From Hyaloscypha bicolor E (Eukaryota > Ascomycota > Leotiomycetes > Helotiales > Hyaloscyphaceae): a DNA stretch of 64,000 bases. Where the stretch lies: positions 2,547,030 through 2,611,029 of the forward strand of contig NW_020194684.1 in assembly GCF_002865645.1 (NCBI RefSeq), in the 5' to 3' direction. Below the pieces are notes generated by a model, which was not told where the DNA came from, made no database searches, and saw only the letters and a program-made list of their open reading frames with translations. Within the stretch, counting starts at the first letter, position 1; each line of letters opens with the position of its first letter. The position numbers were made by a program, and so were the translations under genes. Positions 9,641 to 20,885 of this stretch are shown in pieces.

Positions 9641-12038
9641 ATGGGTACCGGAAAGAAGGAAAAGAATCGCAAGATTCGGGAGGGGAAGGTCGGAGATGGT
9701 ATGGCCAATGTCAAAGTCAAGGGGGAGAACTTCTACAGAAGCGCCAAAAAGGTCAAGGCTTTGAACGTCCTGACAAAAGGCACTGCGCAGCACAATGCCA
9801 GGGGGATCGAGACCAAAGCTGCAGCTTTCCAGTCCAAACAAGTTCCTCAAGCACGCGTTGAACCGAACAGAAAAGCCAGTATATCCGGGTGCGTTGCGTC
9901 GAGAAAAGAGCTAACTTCAAGCAGTGGTTTTCGAACAGCCGAGTAATTTCCCAAGATGCCCTCACGAACTTCAGAGAAGCCATAGCTGAGCGAGCTTCAG
10001 ACCCATACAGGTAGGCTCTTTCCTATTTGAATTTGCTATTCTTCGTTTGAGAGCTCAATACCAGTGACTTTTTTGGGGGCCGCCGTGCCAATTTGTCTCG
10101 GGAGCTGGGCCTCAGCTCCTTAGCCCTCTTTCACAAATCTCGAAAACTGCATACTAATTCAATTGTTAGTGTACTTCTGAAGAGCAACAAATTACCAATG
10201 ACTTTGATTCGAGATGGGCAAGGGAAGAATGGAATAAAGGAACACCAGGCCAAGATGACTGTGGAGGCCACACCGTTCGCAGACACTTTTGGACCCAAGG
10301 CACAAAGAAAACGAGTAAAGATTGGAGTCAGCTCGTTGGAAGATATGGCAGACCACAGTGTCAAGAGCCACGATACATATCTCGACCGCCTGGAACAAGC
10401 AAAATTACTGAGCGGAAACTCTGGAGCTGAAGCTGAAGCGATTGGAGAGGCGGGAATACCCGATGATGGACATATCACCAGTGCTAGAGAGGCAATCTTC
10501 AATAAGGGACAAAGCAAGCGAATATGGAACGAGCTATACAAGGTCATCGACTCCTCGGATGTTGTTATTCACGTCCTGGATGCCCGAGATCCCCTCGGAA
10601 CACGATGTCGAAGTGTCGAAAAATACATTCGAGAGGAAGCACCACACAAGCACTTAATTTTCGTACTGAATAAGTGCGATTTGGTGCCTACAGGTGTTGC
10701 TGTAGGTACCCCTTTTCTCCGAATTCTGTTCCCCAGTTCCATCGTTAAGTCAAGGCTCCTTCTGCATTTGCGTGCTCTTCACAATGGAAGGCCGTCTGTT
10801 ACAACTTTGGTAGATTAAATCCATTCTCGCCGCTCTTGACTTCCGGGTCTCGAGTAGATAGCTCACCGTCTTGGGGAGTCTGTCGTAAAGAGTTTGGCAG
10901 TGTTTCGTTTGAGTTGAAATCCACTTCTGCCCTTATGTTGGTGGCTTGTGGTGGTTTTCTTAGTAATGATTCATACATAACTATATTTCAAGCTTTTATG
11001 TTTGCAAATACTAACAATTCTCAGGCCTCGTGGGTCAGATATCTCTCAAAAGACTATCCAACACTTGCATTTCACGCGTCTATCACAAACTCATTCGGCA
11101 AAGGTTCTCTTATCCAACTGCTACGACAATTCTCCTCCCTCCACTCCGACCGCAAACAAATTTCTGTTGGGTTCATCGGCTACCCCAACACAGGAAAATC
11201 CTCTATCATAAATACACTCCGGAAAAAGAAGGTCTGCACCGTCGCGCCAATACCAGGAGAAACCAAGATTTGGCAATACATTACGCTCATGAAGCGAATT
11301 TACCTTATCGACTGTCCAGGAGTCGTTCCTCCCAGCAACACAGACACACCACAAGATATCTTATTACGAGGTGTTGTCCGAGTCGAAAATGTTGAGAACC
11401 CAGAACAATATATCCCAGCCGTGCTCAACAAAACCAAGCCACAGCACATTGAGAGAACATATCAAATTAAAGGTTACAACGATCACATAGAATTCTTGGA
11501 GAAGCTGGCGAGAAAAGGAGGAAGACTTCTTCATGGCGGGGAACCAGATGTTGATGGTGTGGCTAAGATGGTTTTAAATGATTTCTTGAGAGGCAAGATT
11601 CCGTGGTTCACGCCTCCGCCAATTATTGAGGGTGCTGAGGAGAAGGGCGTCAAGGGTCGGCAGGGTAGATTAGGAGAGATGGGAAAGAAGAGGAAGCGAG
11701 ATGATGAATCGGTAGCGGATACTTCAGTCGCGGATCGTGCATCAACAACACAAGGTGAAGTCGAAGCAGCAAATGATGATGAAGAATTTGCAGGCTTCGA
11801 TAGCGATGGTGGTGTTGAGTTGGACGATATTACCGGTGACGTTGATGATGCTTTCGGCCTTGACTCGGACGAAGAGGGCAGTGAAGTTGGCTCGGATGAT
11901 GGAGAGGAGGAAGGTGGTGCGGAAGATGAGGCAGATGATGCGGCTGAAGAACAGCTGCAAGATGAGCTTGAGGACGATGTGGAGATCTCGAAGCAAGAAG
12001 ACGGGAGACTGACCAAGAAGAAACGTCAAAAGACTTAG
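9641..12038 (+). CDS. NOG2: Nucleolar GTP-binding protein 2 (60S assembly GTPase)
   Basis: Exons 9641-9874, 9925-10010, 10170-10701 and 11025-12038 give 621 residues. The start [16 protein letters not shown] and [17 protein letters not shown] are characteristic of the NGP1 N-domain. The GTPase is circularly permuted as in the YlqF/YawG family: G4 (NKCD) precedes G1 (GYPNTGKSS) and G3 (DCPG). Nog2/Nug2 binds pre-60S particles and acts before nuclear export. The C-terminus is a long acidic tail (DDE/SDEE runs from about 11760) ending in Lys-rich residues, as usual for nucleolar proteins. Intron 1 needs a GC donor to give the conserved [16 protein letters not shown] junction. Intron 3 (10702-11024) is 323 bp, much longer than any other here. 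Recognition is strong. Confidence 0.95.
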
Positions 12039-13332
12039 AGCATAACAAAAAGACCACATTTGCCCATTTCTTCCGTCTATCTACTGCTTGTGCCAGCTAT
12101 ATCTGCCAAACCTGCTCCGAGTTTTACTATAAGAACCTCCCGCCAAGTGGTCAGTGTGAAAAGGGCTGGTGTGCGAGCATGACTAAGCACCGCTTTCCTC
12201 ACTTGGTGCACTGCCCCTTCGGGTTTAGTTACAAGCTATCAATTCCGACCTCGCCTAAACCTCACTTCACTTCCTTCACTACACTCTACTTTCTTTCAGC
12301 CTTCCACAATAAACAGTGTTCTCGCAGCCCCCTTGCACTGTGCTTGCCAATTTTCATTTTCATTTTCTTATTCTTTCTAATCGCTCCTAGTTGTCCCATG
12401 CCGATTGCAAACATTTTTTAACCTCGTATTTCCCCCACAACTCCTCTCGAGTCCCGATGGTGTCCCCTGAAAGGCTGAACATTCATTCACATATGAACCT
12501 CTCATTATTATGGCGCTTGAATATTCTCAATGTCAGATCTTCATGAAGACGGCCCGGATTGTGACATTGCAAGCTCAAAACACAATAAAAGTAAAACCGT
12601 CTCTTCTGACAAAGAGCAACAAAGGCAAGAACTGCCACTGTGCCTGTTCCCCAATGGAAACCCCGCCCCCCCATCACTTCCCACTAAATTTGAGATGCAG
12701 CTCAGGTCTATACTTCAAGTTTCCTAGAATCACAATGCTGCTTTGCGAAGGCTACTCGCTTTCCTCCATTTCGTTGACGTTGAGCGGGCTATGCTACAAA
12801 ATCTGAGTCCAGTCCTTAGTAGCCTTGCCTAAACTATTTAAATATGGTACGCAATTTCGTTAGCCGCTGCTAAATGTTTCCACTGTGAAAATTTTTCAAG
12901 ATCACCTGCTGTTTGGCTCTCTCCCATTCAGGGGTTGTTTATGAGCTCTATCGAGCTCCTTCCGAATCCGCGGAAGGCACGAGGCACGAAGGATCGTTCA
13001 GAAGACAATTCGAGACTTTAAAAAGTAGGATCATTCTCCTCGATAACAATTTCATTGCCCCGACTTTCCCACAGAATGGTTGAGGAGGTGAATTGTGTTC
13101 ACATTCACTCTGCACATTCACTTGTCCAAAACCTCCGGCACCGGACTTCTTAAAGCTCCCTTTCTCGTCATCGGCGTGTCTCGCTTGTTACTCAACCACT
13201 TCAATATCAAAAGACCATTTTCGGATCAGTCCTCTTCATCCCTCGACAACTTCGATCTACACACTAAACCTGTTACTTCAACAATAATTACATAATTCAA
13301 ATCACCAACAGCCAGTCAAACGAGCCAATCCT
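12039..13332. other. Intergenic, pyrimidine-rich
   Basis: About 1.3 kb between NOG2 and the fusion gene. The + strand is C/T-rich, most clearly from 12230 to 12450 and 13090 to 13330, as expected for a fungal promoter and leader. No RNA gene or repeat was found. Confidence 0.45.
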
Positions 13333-15577
13333 ATGGCATCCTCGTCAGTATGTTCTGACGAGGCGCACGCGAGGGAAGGTGCCGGCTCCCCGGGTATGTC
13401 CAGCGTCACCAGCCTCGAAACACACGACTCTACGGGTCCTCATCTCGGTACTGTCCTCGTTGTAGGTGGCTGTGGCTTCCTCGGACACCATGTCGTCAAG
13501 TTCTTGCTCGATGAACCAAGCTGCACCTCTGTCGCTGTTATGTCGCGTCGTCCCACTACAAAGCACTTCCCAGGCGTTACATACCACATCGGCGACATCA
13601 CCAACATCGAGCAAGTCCGTCTCGTCTTGGAGCAAGTCAAACCTCACGTCATCATCAATACTGCGTCCCCTCACGCATACATCGATCACTCTCTTGTCCC
13701 CCAGACCTTCCGTGTCAACATCGAAGGCAATCAAAATCTTCTCGAAGTAGCTGCCGAGGTTGGAACCGTCAAGGCATATGTGTACACCTCCTCTGGACCT
13801 ATCATCGCCGGAACTGGTGGAGCATATGACCACGCTGACGAAAACTACCCAACCTTGGCCGTGCCCGTCATTCGCAAAGGAGACCCTTACCACGTTGCCA
13901 AGGCTATTGGTGACAAGTTGGTTCTGGAGGCAAACGGCAAGAATGGTATCCGTACCTGCACCGTCCGACCAACAGCACTCTACGGTGAGGGTGACTTCCA
14001 GAATGTGGTTCCCACCATGCAAGCTTTGGAGGATGGCAACCACAAGATCTGGATGGGCTACAACGACATCTTCATGGATGTTGTCTATGTAGGCCACGTC
14101 GCCAGACTCGAGCTCCTTGCTGCGAAAGCTCTTCTTGCTGGTATCACCGATCCAACTGCCCCCAAGGTTGACGGAGAAGCCTTCAACATTACCGATGACC
14201 AGCCCGCCTACCCTCTCAACTTCTTCCGCAAGTATTGGGCAATCGCTGGTGATAAGACTCCTCTCTCTAGCGTTTGGTTGATCCCTCCCCCAGTCGTCAT
14301 GTTCCTTGCCAACAGTGCTGAGTTCATTACTTGGGCTATGAGCTGGGGAAAGAAGAGACCTAAGCTGTTGATCAAGGAGCGTATGGAGTTCATTCTCTAT
14401 ACTCGTACCTATTCGATCAAGAAGGCTCGTGAGCGCTTGGGATTCAAGCCGTGGGAGAAGCAACCGTATGCCAACCAAGACGAAGCAACCAAGGGTTCGG
14501 TTGAGTGGTTCTTGTTGCCGGAAAACCATGGACCTGTTCGTATTGGTGGCGAGTATCCATCCTGGTGAGCATGACTTCACTGTTACTATGAAGTTGTCAA
14601 TTATTAACTTTCGTAGGCCCGAGACCCCCTTCCGCTTGATCTCTGATACTGGCACATCGACCATTCCTAAGATCCCCCACGATCACCACTGCATCAAGAA
14701 TGCCCAAGTCATGGCTATGACTCACAACACCTTCTTCCGCGCCCTCAACGCAATCTACCAACAGGCACCTCATATCACCCCGGGAACACAACAAGCAGCC
14801 GATTTCCTCAAGTATTGCTGTATCGCCTATGATTTCATCCACCACCACCAACTCGGCGAGGAGTTGACCTACTTCCCTGAAATCGAGAAGGCCACGGGTA
14901 TTCCGGGTCTGATGGAGGCCAACATGGTCCAGCATCACACCATGGAAGCTGGTCTCGAGGAGTTCCGCAAATATTCCGAGAGCACCAGAAAGGAGGACTT
15001 CAGCAGTGAGGAGCTTCGTCGTATCATCGATGGTTTCGCGACTGTCTTCGAGCAACACAACCATGACGAAATCCAGACGATCTTGAATCTGCACGATAAG
15101 ATTGACTCGAAGACTCTCAAGACCATTGCTACCAAGTTCTTTAAGGAGTCTGAGAAGCAGAGTGATATCTTCAAGTAAGCCCCCTTTGTAATCTCTCTCC
15201 GAATTCGTACTCATTTGTGAAGGATCTCACCCTTCGTCATGGGCTGCCAAGACATGAGCTTCCTCTTGGACGGTGAGAAGCACCGCTTCCCTGATGTCCC
15301 GGCCGTCGTTCCGTACATCGTTGATTTCGTCCTTTCCGGCCGCCACAAGGAGGTCTGGCAGTTCAGTCCGAGCACGCAATACGGCAAGCCTCGCCCTCTT
15401 CCAGCTCCAGCCGGTGACAAGACAGTGAAGATCAAGGCGACGACATTGCCCGCCACTCCTTCCCAGGACCACGGCCTGCTCGTCCCTGCGATTTTGGCTG
15501 CCGTACTCGCTATTCTACTCGCTTTCTACTTCTTTGATCGACTTTTAGTCGATCTTCGGCAGAGGTGTTCCTACTGA
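13333..15577 (+). CDS. Erg26-like 3-beta-HSD/SDR fused to hemerythrin HHE domain with C-terminal membrane anchor
   Basis: Exons 13333-14564, 14617-15174 and 15223-15577 make 714 residues. Residues about 38-400 are a 3-beta-hydroxysteroid dehydrogenase/sterol-4-alpha-carboxylate dehydrogenase: Rossmann motif GGCGFLG (45-51), TSS, and catalytic YHVAK (Tyr186, Lys190). The 52-bp intron (GTGAGC...TTTCGTAG) removes the TGA after ...GGEYPSW, rebuilds the Trp codon and continues WPETPFRLISD, which is how fungal HHE proteins normally begin. The HHE part (about 430-590) keeps ligand-type residues: MTHN, FIHHHQLGEE, VQHHTMEAGL, EQHNHDE. After the usual MGCQD...FPDVPAVVPYIVDFVL tail comes a hydrophobic helix (about 683-703) ending near the C-terminus. 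Alternative: two genes, the second from ATG 14588, which would leave only 19 bases between them. I favour the fusion. Confidence 0.75.
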
Positions 15578-16240
15578 ACTCTTATTTGACATTTCTCGTC
15601 TGGGTATGTCCTGGAGTGCTTTGGGGGAACACGTCTCGAGACACAGGGGAATCATTTTCTCTTTCTTTCGTTCGGATGAGATGTCGGTACGTTTTGATGG
15701 CGAATTTGAGCATTTCCTCCTCTTTGCACGTCGATACTACTGCATCCATTTCATTTCGCTTTCATTTGTCATGGTCATTGCGACGTAAGCAGCTAGGAAT
15801 ATAGCGTCGCTGAAATGGTTGCTCCTCTTATTAGAGAACTCCGCAGATTAGCTAGCTAGCCAACAATGACAACATGCTTAAGACACTTGTCCAGGTCGCT
15901 GTCTTTGCTCTGCCACTTTCGATATTCAAATGGAGTAGCTTCTTGTTCATCCTTACGGGTCGCCGAGAAGGCCCGCTGACGAGGGAGATCAAGAACTACA
16001 TTCAAGTAAGAGGAAGATGAGGAATGGGTCAAGTAAAGCAATAAGCATCGCTAGCTCCACAAAAGATTTTGAATGCTGTTAAGGTAGAAGGTTCAGGTTC
16101 AAGTAAAATGGAGTCAAGGTATCTCTAGTCACGTGCTAGACACGCTCACTAATCGGCGCGTGTCTTCAACAACACCAAACGCGACGACGGACGACCATCA
16201 AGAGAGCCTTCATCATTCAACGCTGCCATTCTCCCACATT
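15578..16240. other. Intergenic
   Basis: 3' flank of the fusion gene and promoter of AME1. Small ORFs on both strands show no family features. Tandem AGCTAGCTAGCC occurs at about 15849. Nothing else was seen. Confidence 0.4.
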
Positions 16241-18239
16241 ATGGCGTGTAAGATTTCAGTCTGGACGATGAATGACAGTGCTAATTCATTGCAGCGCGTG
16301 AAGAGAGATTACAGGCAAGGTTGCGCGGCGCACAGTAAGTACAAGCAACGCCCCACCTTGGACAAATCCCTGACGACAGTAAATAGGAGGCGTCAAGTTA
16401 AAGATGTTGACTTCGGACTCGTATTTCCTGCTGCTGCTGCTGCTGCTGCTACTGCTCCATTGCAGCCAGTCCCTTCGAATCGACGAACACCTCAGCCAGA
16501 TTTATCCCCACCATCCGAGTTGCCTGCCCAACGATCCAGTCGACGAACACCCGCCAACCGCGAACAACCAGTAGATTCCGGAGCTGTAGAAGCAAATAAT
16601 CTACAAGTGATCATACATAGCGCAAATGACGCAAATACATCTGCGAAGAGGAGAAAGCTCGATACCGATGCACCGCCCTCATCCTCCGCAAGAAGCACTC
16701 GATCATCTCAACCCAGACCAGACATATATACAATCCATGATGATGTGCAGCAAGAGCCATCAGCCCTGGAGGCGTCTAATGCCTCAATTGAGGAGTCTAC
16801 GGTTATTGAGACTATACCCGAGACAATAATACCGCCCCCGCGAACCGCCAGAACACCCTCTCGAACGCAAGAAGAGATTACGGAGAGTCCTATAGACGCA
16901 CCCGGAAGTGGCCATAGGACACGCGTTTCTGTTTTGGAAGCAAGCATTGCAAGTTCGGATTTACAGGCGGAATTGGAAGGTAGTTCGGCCATTGAGACAC
17001 CCATTCCTCAAAATCAAAGAAAGCGCAAAAGAGGAGACGAGGCGACGAAGCTATCTACACATCCATCACGATCACAGCCCGTTCAAGCTTCTTCTGCAGC
17101 AGATGACGAACTGGACGAACTGTCTCCGGAGCAACCAGAGAGACGTGGTTGGAGGAAGGTGGTTGAGCATTCCCCTGAGCTGGAAGAACCAGTCGAAGAG
17201 GAAGAGGCTGAGGCTATCGACGACGAACAAGCTGCTGTTATGCTCAAGAAGAATCGTGGACGGCGAATATCGAGACATGTACCCGAGGAGTCTCCCGATC
17301 TGGATAGCCCTGTAGCCCCAAGACAACCTGTCTTGAAGAAACTAAAGGGGAAGTCTCGTCCGGCTTCCAGCCCGGCCAAACAAAGCCATCCCAAGCAGCC
17401 ATCGGTGAAGACGAAATCAAAGATGTCCAAGAAGCCGAAAGTCCGCATTGGCAGTCCTATTCCAGTTACTGTCCACCGATTGAGCCGAGCACCATTGTAC
17501 GACGAAGATGAACTTCATGCAGATATTTTGAATGCGGAAATTCCTCGTACGAAGCGAGGTGGTGTGAACGCCATCGACGTTCTCAGCCAAATTTGCCAGG
17601 AAATTATAGGTGCTGGGTTGGACACCTTAGAAGATGGATGCAACAGATGTGAAGATCCAATTTTGAGGCGTGAGTACAAAACGAAATTACGAGCTGTCGA
17701 GGCTTTTGGGGATGAGTTACAGACACGATTACTGGACCATGTGAGTTTTGAAACCCATGCACTGACCAACCGCTAATCATGGCCATAGACAATAAATTTG
17801 GACAATTCGCATTCTCTTGCGCAGCGACTTCGAGACGAACAGAAGAAGAAGCTGGGTCTGCGAGAGGAGATTCTTCGAATCCGAGCAGAACGGGAGCAAG
17901 TGGCCCTGAAGATGGATGAAATTCGAATCAGGCATGGAAATGAGACAAAGAAAGCTCAGGTAAGATTTCTCCTTCTGTATACTTTGATACCGCTAACCTC
18001 TTGGATAGGAGAGGGATACACTCAATACAACCGTACATGATATCGAGTTAGCCATCGACCTCGGAAAGTCTTCGCATACCGATTATGACGGAGAAATGAT
18101 CGGTACGGAGGTCCTTCTAAAGCGAGTTGCAGACGAAGTCAGCAACAACAGCGATTCTGGAGGCATCTTGAAGCAAATTAAGGACTTTAATGCTTTCCTC
18201 GAACGAGCAGCATTGGCATTGGAGTCTCGGAAGGGTTAA
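16241..18239 (+). CDS. AME1: Inner kinetochore subunit Ame1 (CENP-U)
   Basis: Exons 16241-16247, 16295-16334, 16387-17740, 17789-17959 and 18009-18239 give 600 residues. The seven-base first exon is chosen because splicing yields MASREERLQARLRGAQRRQVKDVDFG, a typical start; longer GTG-led frames run through introns. The middle (residues 30-430) is disordered, with a poly-Ala run, acidic patches and basic KKPK/KRKR motifs. The conserved C-terminal block begins at RLSRAPLYDEDELHADILNAEIP, followed by GVNAIDVLSQICQEII and a coiled coil (LRREYKTKLRAVEAFGDEL...LREEILRIRAERE). This is the fungal Ame1/CENP-U pattern. Ame1 pairs with Okp1 in the COMA part of the inner kinetochore. Identification is by pattern. 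Confidence 0.75.
16428..16450. repeat. CTG trinucleotide microsatellite
   Basis: About seven perfect CTG/GCT repeats inside AME1 encode a run of Ala followed by ATA. It lies in the disordered region, so length variation would be tolerated. Confidence 0.8.
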
Positions 18240-19382
18240 GCTATAGGAGGGAAGGATGAAGAAGAAGTAGAGATACCCATTTTGAACGACTTTATGAATG
18301 AACCGGATAAAGGTAGAATTCAAAAATGATTCCCTTTCTATTTCACCTGTGTGCGCATGTATCAAGTCTAAAACCCGGGGTGCCATCGCCTTACCCTTGG
18401 CTTTCAAGGCGCGATTGTATTTTCTATCCCCTCCTCCACCAGCTCTTTTCATTTCCTTGGTAGGCTTGCTTTGTAGACTTTCAAATCCATTTTCTGCCCT
18501 ATATATACTCTTCCTTTGAGCTCTCTCTCAAATGAACTCTCGCGGCCAGCGCTTCGTGTCGAGGCACCCATACCTCGAAGCTTTTCACGCACGAGACTTG
18601 CCCAAACGACTTCACACCCCAGATATTCCTAGTCACCCTGCCATCACTCACCGTCAGCAAGAGCGCGCCTTGATGCTCAACAGAAGCTGATATCCTTTAC
18701 TGGCAAAGGTTGCGGGCCGGGCCGAGATTTCGGTCATGGCTTGCCTGCTGACGGGATTTATGACACAGAACAACGATTTTTGGTTTCCGGCACGCACAAA
18801 AGAGTATCATAAAACCTTCCTTACATTTGACTTTGCCCTCGCTCGCTTCGCCCAGTGGTTTTCGGCTCCGGATGGCTTCGAAATGCTTGCAAAAAAGCTT
18901 GCGAAACCGAATCGGTCGCGCGAGCAAAAGTGAACACTGGTTGGAGAATTCACTGCGCAACCAAATTTTGGGTCGAGGAGTTAAGTCGGCAGAAAATACG
19001 GAGGTGCCTTGACTCTCCTTGCCGCTCATACTGAGGTCTATACTCAACATGTTAGGATTACGAGTGCCAGATATAAATAAACAAGAGGCCTCCACGCGTC
19101 GATACAAAAAATCTTTTTTAATTATTTAAGTACCTCTTTTGGGGACGATAGGGTTCCTTGTTTTGTGGGAGTTGTTCCGTGGGTTGAGGGTGGTGCTCAT
19201 TCCGTGAGATGTACTGTTCGATGATGAAGGTGCAAGCGAGCTCTCTTCGACGAGGAAGACGAGCCTGAACATCATTTGGCTCTTGAGCCCATTGAGGAAG
19301 AAATAACCGGTTATCATGCGGAGCCGTTACTTCACTTTGCTCTTCCGATACTATGCAAGGTCATTGAATGTTGGAGACGGCG
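18240..19382. other. Intergenic, no supported gene
   Basis: Beyond the AME1 3' flank, minus-strand frames such as 18697-19107 lack recognisable domains. A short inverted motif (GCCGAGATTTCGGTC) occurs near 18720 and an AT-rich patch near 19105-19130. The downstream end may contain the remaining 3' part of the HET pseudogene. Confidence 0.4.
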
Positions 19383-20400
19383 CTATTGTGTGTTCACTAT
19401 CGCGAAGGCTCCTGCCGTATCCAACTCCTTCGAAAGCCTGAGGGTCGATGAAGGGGATAAGGCTAGCCCATAAACGGATTGGATGGCGTCGGAGTTGAGT
19501 TCCATACGCTTCAAACATGGCAGGAAAACATGTGCGTTTCGCTCCCCATCCGTCACGTTAAATCTCCACCTGACAAGAAATAGCCAGTCAACCAGAGGTT
19601 TACATATTTCATGCCGCTTGCTCCAAGTAACGGGGCTTTTGAGCTGGACAGGAAGACCGGATATTCGAAGGATGACTGGTTGATGAGGTTTGGGTCCATT
19701 CATAGTGATCACATCTTCAAGAGATGCCAGAAGTACATCCCGGTCCCCGTCCAAGTGCACGCCCCCTAGGCTACCGAAATCAACACCAGAATCTAGAGAA
19801 ACCCATAGCTAAGTCGGGGCGGTAATTACCAACCTAGCGGCACTGCCGGAAGGACGATGCCACAATAATTCTGTCAGCAGAAAAGGCTCCAAAACACACC
19901 AGACGTTTCGCTATCCCGTCGATCTCTGAATTAAGCGAATCACACCCGACAGGGCTATCAGCTTGTCGTTTTGCACAGTTGATTTGGCACGAGTATACCG
20001 TGCCAAGATTTTCTCCCATAGCCTCCAGATTTTCCGCCCCCCTTCGAGATTTGCCCATCAGCCACGCGCTGAAGAATCAAAGAATAAAATTCTCCCTTGG
20101 GCGTTAGCTCCGTAATCGTACGAGACATGCCAAATTCATCCTGATATTGCTCTCGGCATTCCTAGAAAACGATGAAGCCAAAGCTGAGTGTCGGAAGCAG
20201 AAGTCGCTCCTGCATCACCCAACCTCTCTTGTGTAGGGCAGACTCCTCAAAACAAGGGTTAAATGAGCGCAGCAGACTGGGTCCCCAACATTCAGAGTTG
20301 ATTTGGGAGCCGGGTATTTTCGTCTGCTGAGATCCTCTGAACATATCACCGGGCTGGTGGAAGAGAGGGTCTCGTCGGGCGAACAATCTCTGATACTCAA
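19383..20400 (-). pseudogene. Heterokaryon incompatibility (HET) domain gene, decayed
   Basis: Read on the minus strand in several frames, the region follows the order of a HET protein: ALHKRGWVMQERLLLP (the conserved W-x-QERLLS block), ECREQYQDEF, WEKILARYTRAKSTVQNDKLIALSGV, FLLTELLWHRPSGSAARL, and APT-stop-LWVSLDSGVDFG in place of the family's APTWSWASLDS. TAG stops interrupt after GFIVF, after RSTG and at 19809-19811 (Trp of TWSW), and frames change at least twice. HET genes govern nonself recognition between hyphae. The TGG-to-TAG change is the G-to-A type expected from RIP. The N-terminal third is not identifiable. Confidence 0.75.
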
Positions 20401-20885
20401 TATAGACTTTTGCGAGCCTGAAATTGTGTATTATTTAGGTGGAAAGTGGAAGTCTTGTGGTGGAATGCAAACTCTCACTTAAGTGCGAAGGTCGTGACCA
20501 ACCCCGTGAATGTTCCAATCACTCAAGACTTTCTAAGTACGAACGTGGAAAGACAGAGGGATCCTAACAAGATTTTTGTCTTCAAATATTCGACAAACAA
20601 TGTACAGCGTTTGTGTTAATGGTTAATGCAAGTCTTGGCATGCTCAACTCGATGAAATCCGACACTCCACCACTCATGTATCGTCACTTAGCCACATACA
20701 GCTACCTGCTCTGGAACATCTCTCGTCACTCTATTATTAGTCATTCCATTACACATATCGAAAAACGTTGAGGATGGCTCATAATAGAAGTAAAAACGCA
20801 TCAGAAAATGTTGGCAACTTTCAAGATAAAAAGCGGTCAGCTCTATATAGGCGAGGTCAATTTTTGCTATATACGGAGGGCTGCA
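20401..20885. other. Intergenic
   Basis: May hold the unrecognisable 5' part of the HET pseudogene and the 3' flank of the Clr5 gene. No ORF or repeat stands out. Confidence 0.4.

Noticed and set aside
11531..12016. 161-codon Ser-rich minus-strand ORF
   Set aside because: Antisense of the acidic tail of NOG2 (GAT/GAG codons read as Ser/Leu codons).
13345..14664. 439-codon open frame on the minus strand
   Set aside because: It lies exactly antisense to the Erg26-like exon; its long openness follows from that gene's codon bias. No domains.
14588..15577. Separate HHE gene starting at ATG 14588
   Set aside because: It would read through a good intron, lose the conserved Trp and leave 19 bases after the preceding stop; kept only as an alternative to the fusion.
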